Positions 57,954-64,000 of a DNA stretch of 64,000 bases are shown here, one piece after another. Each line of letters begins with the position of its first letter. The first letter of the stretch is position 1. Source of the stretch: Ahaetulla prasina (taxonomy: Eukaryota > Chordata > Lepidosauria > Squamata > Colubridae); NCBI RefSeq assembly GCF_028640845.1, contig NC_080539.1, positions 196,425,436 through 196,489,435 of the forward strand. Direction: 5' to 3'. The translations under genes and the position numbers were made by a program. The notes under the pieces were generated by a model. The model saw only the letters and a list, made by a program, of their open reading frames with translations. It was not told the origin of the DNA and did no database searches.

Positions 57954-58802
57954 CCCCCTCGATTATCTTGGCTTCCACACAGTCTCCAGCTTTATATTAA
58001 AATTACTGCTTTGTGAATAGTTCGCACCATCTTAATTCTAAATCCACTTCAATTTGCGCCATATATTTGTGAGATAATCTATAGAATACAAGGAGCTGAT
58101 ATAAAAAGATGGTCTTTAAATTTTTCAGTGTTAAGTGAATATAAAATTTCGATTACATTGATATTAATAATGTCAGCAATCACCATCCAAGATCCCATGA
58201 TAAGAAGATGGTTTCCAGACTCTGGGAAGAATTTAATGCATGCTAGCAGAGGGAGCAGAACAAGGAACAGATTTACACAAAAATACTAGCTACCTGGTGC
58301 CTTCAGAAGCCAAGGGAGTCTGTTCTATTACTTATTTAGCATAATGACTATTTTGATTCTGAAAGCTTCTGAGAATTTTCCAGAATCACAAGACAGACTA
58401 GAGAGGGGACAGCATTGATCAAAGTTCCAGAAAAAAACCAGAAATAAATCAGATGCTATTATTTGTTTTCATGATTGCATGTAATAATGTAAGGCTAACA
58501 CAGGGAAAAAGGAAGAAAACCCTCACATATGCCCACAGGAGGTGCTTGGTAAAGTTATTCACTTTTTCATTTATATCTGGTGTGTGGCCATTAATCTGGT
58601 TGAATATGGTTAAAACAATGTATTAATATAATGCTTAGCCATTAAGCCTTGGATTGCTAATTTTTTAAAAGCTGGTCTATGAACAGAATAAAGATTGATC
58701 CGTAACTATTTTTATATTTTTCAAAGCCTATATATACTTCTCCATTATTTGCATAACAAACATAACAGATTAAATTGTTTTGAATAGATTTTGAGCACCT
58801 AC
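57954..58802 (-). other. intron downstream of the PARD3-family exon
   Basis: Starts (minus strand) at the donor GTAGGT. No further exon or repeat was recognised in this stretch. Confidence 0.55.
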
Positions 58803-58938
58803 CCAATGCTGATCATAATCAGATGATCTTCCTCTACCTTCCTCTTCATCATATAAAGGTACACCTTCTCTCCTTGCCTGATGATACTCTTTCCGTAACT
58901 TCTGGATGCGATCAGCAGTTACAATAGATGGACGATCA
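58803..58938 (-). CDS. PARD3B: internal exon of a Par-3 family polarity scaffold, probably PARD3B
   Basis: Seen directly: a minus-strand segment preceded by a polypyrimidine acceptor (TTCCTTCTTTTCTCCAG) and followed by the donor GTAGGT just after a TGG codon. It is 136 bases: one base completing a split codon, then 45 whole codons. The peptide includes ADRIQKLRKEYHQARREG, PLYDEEEGRGRSSDYDQHW and basic-acidic alternation. From family knowledge, Par-3 proteins are PDZ scaffolds that work with Par-6 and atypical PKC at epithelial junctions to set apical-basal polarity, and a segment of this type lies in their C-terminal, non-PDZ region. In PARD3 I recall a similar segment ending in DLLWV; here it is DQHW, so the paralogue PARD3B is more likely, but PARD3 is not excluded. 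No other exon of the gene was found, in keeping with its very long introns. A comparison with snake PARD3 and PARD3B exons would settle the name. Confidence 0.72.
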
Positions 58939-59194
58939 CTGGAGAAAAGAAGGAATATATCAATCATACTTCAGTGTACTTACTTTCAACTGGTTCAGGT
59001 CTTAATTCATTCAACAAATGCAATTTTTCACTTCGCTTCACTTCTTCATAATTAGGTAAATAAACACATATAGCATACTGGGCTAAGTGGGTTTTTTTTC
59101 TTTTTTTACAATTTTACTTCCGTTTGAAGACAATCAGATATGGCACATATAATATGTCAAATGATAATTAGAGTTCTTTGTAGGCTTCATTATA
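58939..59194 (-). other. intron upstream of the PARD3-family exon
   Basis: Minus-strand sequence just upstream of the acceptor, containing the pyrimidine tract and a possible branch site (TGATTGATA) about 20 bases from the AG. Confidence 0.5.
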
Positions 59195-59415
59195 CAGGTA
59201 GTCCTTGTCTACTGTAGTGATGATGTCATTTAATGACTGTTTGTAGTTATGACAGTGATAATAAAGTAACTTTATGACCAATCCTCGCATTGACAACCTT
59301 TGCAGGTCTGTAAAGCAAAGGAAAGCTGAAGTAAGATTGTAAGCACATGGTTTCACTTAGCAACCACTTTGCTTAGTGACCGAGTTGCCAATTGTGGTTG
59401 TTAAATGAAGATTAC
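59195..59415. mobile_element. CAGGTAGTCCT-type dispersed repeat
   Basis: Begins CAGGTAGTCCTTGTCTACTG and ends with CTTAGTGACCGAGTTGCCAA and GTGGTTGTTAAATGAAG, as in the family described at 48068-48900. Target duplication is not clear. Confidence 0.65.
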
Positions 59416-59435
59416 CTATAAATCCTTAGAGAAAA

Positions 59436-60230
59436 TACTGTATTTTTCAGAGTATAAGACACTCTGGAGTATAAAACGCACATTAGTTTTTGGGTAGGAA
59501 AACAAGAAATGCTTGCTACCAGCATCCATCAGTATTCATCTGACTAGAGTCCTTGCAGCAAACAGCCTGGTCAGCTTCAGCATGTTATCACAGCCTGATT
59601 CAGCACAAGTAGCTGATTGGCGGTTGGATCGGCCTCCCGGAATACCACCAATCAGTTGTTCTAGGCTGCAGGGATCGCCACAGCCCATCGCTGCCTCTGT
59701 AGGTCACGTTTTTGGCCTCCGCACACCCCTTTTTGGCTTCTGCGCATTGCATTTTCAGCTGGTTCTAGGCACCAGGGATCACTTCTGCCACCAATCCCCG
59801 CCGCCTGGAACCGGCTGAAAACGGGATGCGCGAAGGCCAAAAATGGGGCATGCAGAGGCCGAAAATACAACGTGTGGAGTCTGAAAATGTGATGCGAGGT
59901 GGCGATCGGCAGCGGTGTGCTGTGGCGATCCCTGCAGCCTGGAATGGGTCTAAAACAAGGGTGTGTGGAGGCTGAAAATGTGATGCACAGAGGCCGAAAA
60001 CATGACATGCAGAGGCGGTGATCAGCAGCAATGTGCTGTGGTGATTCCCGCAGTCTGGAATAGGTCTAAAATGGGGCGTGCAGAGGCCAAAAAAGCGATA
60101 CACAGAGGATGAAAACGGCCAAGCAGGGCTTCGGCAACATTTGCTGTATAAGATGTACAGACATTTCCACCCACTTTTTTTTGGGGGGGGGAGGGGAGGA
60201 AGTGTGTCTTATATTCCAAAAAATGCAGTA
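59436..60230. mobile_element. MITE with TACTGTATTTTTC termini and GC-rich internal repeats
   Basis: The left end TACTGTATTTTTCAGAGTAT (then AAGACAC) pairs with the right end GTGTCTTATATTCCAAAAAA and TGCAGTA. Between them is a GC-rich body with two units of a 116-bp repeat (GGCGATCGGCAGCGGTGTGC at 59901 and GGTGATCAGCAGCAATGTGC at 60017) and partly inverted copies at about 59640-59760. Frames there (CGLC and FSASAH-type) are artefacts. Confidence 0.7.
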
Positions 60231-60396
60231 ATCTCTTATCGCCATTCAGGATATCTGGAAAATGGTACAATCATAGCAGAGTCCTATTTATTCTGAGTTC
60301 TTTCTTCTTAAAGAACTATTTTTCAGCTGCACATTAAACTAGCTTCTTGACATACGTTAAGAACAATTATCAGAGAGAATAAGTGCCTCAGAGAGA

Positions 60397-60885
60397 AAGT
60401 CCATTCAGAGGGTGGTAAGGACAGCTGAGAAGATTATAGGAAGCTCGCTTCCTGTCATTCAGGATACTGCTTATAAGTGTTATGTGCTTAGAGCTGAAAG
60501 CATTGTTAGAGACCCCACACACCCACTTCACGGTCTGTTTCTGTTGCTCCCGTCTGGGAGGAGGTTTCAGAGTATTTCTAGCAGGACTAATATATTCTGT
60601 AACAGCTTTGTTCCCTATGCCATCCGTCTGGCAAATTCGTAAGATTAGTTTCTCTCACCATGTACATGTATACATCCAAATTAGACTGTGTTGTTTCTCC
60701 GTGTCATATAATATATGTGGGTATAATGCTTAATTTTGTATTTATTTATTTATTTTATCATGTTTATGTAGTGTATATTGGAGGTGGAACTTTGAGAGCT
60801 GTATGCAACAACATTTCATTTTAATGTATGCCGATTACTGTACATTCAAAGTGGCAATAAAGTTAGTCTAAGTCTAAGTCTAGCC
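60397..60885 (+). mobile_element. L2/CR1-clade LINE 3' end
   Basis: The frame RTAEKIIGSSLPVIQDTAYK, then IVRDPTHPLHGLFLLLPSGR and FCNSFVPYAIRLANS, is the LINE C-terminus. The 3' UTR ends AAAGTGGCAATAAAGTTAG and a tail of three AGTCTA-type hexamers. It is distinct from the L3 copies by tail and sequence. Confidence 0.82.
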
Positions 60886-61142
60886 ACTGTATCAGCAGGT
60901 TGGTAGAAATGATCTGATAACTAGATGTGACTTCATGCCTTTTCCTACAAGCCTTTGTCAGACTACTGTGTTTGCCCATCTGACTTCTCTTCCCTCCTTT
61001 ATCTGTCACCTAACAAATCTTGCCAATACTTGCAGAAGGTTTGTTGAAAGGGCTATGGCGTGGCATGATTGGTTGAGCTACACGCATGAACAAAACAAAA
61101 AACAAAAAAGCTGATCAAAATTTACATTTCGTGTTTTCTGTG

Positions 61143-61378
61143 AATTTAAATGTAAACTGAGCCATGGTGGTGCAGTAGTTAGAATACAGTATTGCAGGCT
61201 AACTCTGCCTAATGCCAGGAGTTCGATCATGACCAGATCAAGGTTGACTTCCATCCTTCAGAGGTTGGTAAAATGTGAACCCAAATTGTTGGGAGAAGTA
61301 TGCTGCCATTGTAAACCACTTAGAGAGGGTTATAAAACACTATGGAGCAGTATACAAGTCTAAGTGCTATTGCTAGGT
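61143..61378 (+). mobile_element. Sauria-type tRNA SINE
   Basis: The head GAGCCATGGTGGTGCAGTAG with the B-box-like GAGTTCGATCATGACC, then AAGGTTGACTTCCATCCTTC, AACCCAAATTGTTGGGAGAA, CACTTAGAGAGGGTTATAAA and GCAGTATACAAGTCTAAGTG. Complete. Confidence 0.92.
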
Positions 61379-63540
61379 ATTAAACTAATTTGATTCACAG
61401 TGGTATTTTTGGATACCATATTCCTTTTCTACATCTGCTCAAATGTAGGGATTACATGAGGAGGAAGAAACAATAAGTTTTCTGAGGATTGAAAGAGGCC
61501 TTGTTAGATAATACAACAAGTTCCATGCTCATAACAAAGTGCTCCCATGTGCAGAGCAGATGTTAATGGTTTTTAATAAAAATAATGACTTATTTCACAG
61601 CACAATAGAGAGGATACCATTCAGCTTCCACATTTCCTGTATTCATCTAACTGTGATACATAGGGATGTGAAAGCATTTTGCTATGGACCCTGACGGGAG
61701 CAATTTCAGTTTTTCACTCTCAACTGATCCATGGGGGTGAGATGGGGAAACAAGCTTTCATCCTTCCTCAAGGACTAAAAGAAGCAAACAAACAAAAAAT
61801 CTGATTTTTTTAAAAAAATATACAGTTTATGTCTTTTTTTGTGTGTGTGTGCTTTTCACAGTGCAAATGTTGTAAGTCTCCTAGCAGTTTGGTTAGGAAA
61901 TGGCTTCTTCTTTCTAATGATTCTTGGAATAACCAAGACAACCAAGTGACATTTTGCAAAATAAACAACCCTTACCCCAAATTAATCAACTGGATTATAT
62001 CTGGATATTTTATTAAAAATCCTGACATAAATCTGCCAAAATGGAAATCTACCATGCAGAGCAGGCAGTAAAATGGATTTGCACATCCTGAGTAATATAT
62101 TTGGATGTGACGCCTTATAAATGTGCACCGCAGTCATGTTTAATAACCTTTACTAGAGTCATACATTTCCTTACATGGATATTCTTCCTGCCTGGAAACT
62201 TTGCAACCCTTGAAGCAAGCACATCTGATCATGATTTCACAGTTCATACAATTTTTTATCAAGGCAGTTTCTGTTATTATGAATCAGTGTCTTCATTTTC
62301 AGGCATCATGCTTGATGGAATAATAAGTTGCCCATGCTGGCAATTTCTCAGGTGCATCAGAACTCCTTGAGAACTCCTTTGCAGAACAATTATGAGATTA
62401 CATGGCCCACAGCCTTACAAACCTGGGTGCATATAAAAGTGACTGTGTTGTATTGGATTGTATGGCCTGTTGGCAAACCAACCTCAACTTAATTGCAGGT
62501 CAAAACTATCAAGTTCCACACTAAGATCTAATTTCTGAGTGGGACATAGCAAAGGAGAGTGAGATTTGTGCATTAAGACAATTTTTTGCACTATGCCTTC
62601 ATTGCAACACCCCCCACAACCCCGCAAACACAAATAAAAACCAGACCACAGATTTTGAGGAATTTTGCTCAATCAGGGTTGACAACAATATAATTAAAGG
62701 GATTTAAGCCTAACTGGGGATAGAAAGATAAACTGTGTAACAAAAAAAAGCTAACTTCAGGACCCAGGCAATGTAAAATGATTGTGATATCCAATCCTTA
62801 GCAGTTCAGAATTTCAGCTTGCCTCCTGACAATTACATGAATATATGAACTACATTCAGAGTCGCCAGATGAATTCAATCAGGGCCAGGGAAATATCGCA
62901 TACATAATCTATTAGTTTACCCCAAAGGAACTGAAGCATTGAATTCAAACAAAATGAAGTCATCAGTAATAATAATGATAAAAAAGAAACGTATAAGGCA
63001 ATATTAAAAAACCCACCATTTTCTCATATTTGTAAGGAAAAAAAATCATACCAATTGCAACCTATTCTCCCATCTGACTATATATACATATATTTAAAAC
63101 TTTGTGTTTGATCAGATAGCCATTCTAAGGTAGAATTATGAAAAAAGAAAACAGATTTTAGATGCACAGGAAGAATAAATGCTTGTCTTAGAAAAAGCAA
63201 TCATAGGTTACAAAAGAAGTGCAAAAATTTATGCCAACTTGAAAACTTGGCATAATACTATATGATAGGAATTACCATTGGGATCTATCTGTGGGACTCG
63301 TAATTGCTATTTAATTTAGGAACTGTCTGAATGGGGAGAATGTAATTTTGGTTCACCCTGACACCATCTACATCTATGAACTACACTTAATACTTGGTAT
63401 TTGTCATCCTTGCAAGGTGGAACTAGACAGGAAACTTGGCCGATGAGCTAACTCTACCTTATTATAAGGTTATATGAATAGAATCTTGCATGTCTGAAAG
63501 TACATTGAAGGAGAATATTTGCAGCTCAGGGTTGAAACGA
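61379..63540. other. unique DNA, no feature seen
   Basis: No transposon or exon recognised. If the gene assignment is right, this is intron upstream of the exon. Confidence 0.45.
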
Positions 63541-63677
63541 GGGGTCCTTGGTGCTCTCTGAATTTGATAGTTCTCTTGAAGATGTTTCATTACCCAAACT
63601 GGGTAACACATTAGTGTTTGGGTAATGAAACATATGCAAGAAAACAACCAAACTCAGACAGCACCAAAGACTCCTGA
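63541..63677. repeat. inverted repeat (foldback) of a dispersed sequence
   Basis: The left arm GGTCCTTGGTGCTCTCTGAA ... TTTCATTACCCAAACTGGGT is repeated in reverse as TGTTTGGGTAATGAAACATA ... CAGCACCAAAGACTCC. The arms are about 64 bases with roughly four-fifths identity. The core GTTTCATTACCCAAACT resembles a dispersed squamate repeat of unknown class. Confidence 0.7.
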
Positions 63678-64000
63678 AAGTATATTTCCCACCCCACTCC
63701 TCCCTGTTGCCTTTACAGTCTAAGAAACTAGAGAAGGCGCCTTCTGAGTCACTTGCTCTGCCTACCTTCTGCTGAAAGACACCTTTTATCTGACTGTTCC
63801 CTTGACTGTGTCTTTTCACCCTGTCTTTCAAGGTCATTACAGTATCAAAGGGGGGGAACAGACCATAGTCAATTAAACCTCAGTCAGATTTAGGCCAGAA
63901 TCAGTATCCATCTACCCATACCCATCCATCTACACCACATTGGCGTCACCAGTAGACTGAATATATGAAGGCAAAGACGAAACAAGAACAAGAACATACG
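63678..64000. other. unique DNA, no feature seen
   Basis: Nothing recognised up to the window edge. Confidence 0.4.

Noticed and set aside
59513..60103. Repetitive FGLRT, HIFRLH and similar frames on both strands
   Set aside because: They come from the 116-bp GC-rich repeats within a MITE.

Overview
The window is eukaryotic non-coding DNA from a squamate reptile, most likely an advanced snake. The evidence is the repeat content. It has tRNA-derived SINEs of Sauria type, CR1 LINEs, L3-type CR1 copies that end in (ATTCT)n pentamers (a trait reported for snake genomes), 5S-rRNA-derived SINE fragments, and a dense set of short inverted-repeat DNA transposons. There are no bacterial-style genes or operons. 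Nearly all open reading frames are chance, microsatellite or transposon frames.

Only one host coding segment is convincing: a 136-bp internal exon on the minus strand at 58803-58938. It has a good splice acceptor and donor and encodes a segment (DRIQKLRKEYHQARREG...) that I recognise as the C-terminal region of the Par-3 polarity scaffold family, probably PARD3B. The sequence on either side is then intron. No following exon was seen in 1-58802, which suggests an intron of more than about 58 kb, as expected for this very long gene.

Layout. 1-9.9 kb: mostly unique AT-rich DNA with scattered SINEs and a first MITE. 9.98-11.79 kb: a 5'-truncated, inactivated LINE reverse transcriptase. 12-31 kb: a transposon-dense block with CR1 and L3 fragments in both orientations, nested MITEs, and a head-to-head dimer of a Penelope-like element at 28.96-30.11 kb. 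31.4-32.3 kb: an L3 LINE on the minus strand. 32-46 kb: mostly unique DNA with microsatellites, an almost perfect CR1 foldback at 35.5 kb, a third L3 copy feeding a compound microsatellite at 41.3 kb, and a 514-bp hAT-like element at 42.2 kb. 46-51 kb: a perfect 96-bp duplication around a hairpin element, a solo LTR nested in another repeat, an old CR1 and two MITEs. 51-58 kb: mainly unique DNA. 58.8 kb to the end: the exon, followed by further MITE, LINE and SINE copies.

The strongest new observation is a MITE family with termini like CAGTGGTGGGATTC. Nine copies occur in 64 kb. Five have exact 8-bp target duplications and two more have near matches, which fits hAT superfamily mobilisation. 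A second theme is repeated foldback or inverted-dimer structures built from element ends (PLE dimer, CR1 3' end, the 63.5-kb palindrome). All boundaries were read by eye; family names rest on remembered consensus features and not on a database search.
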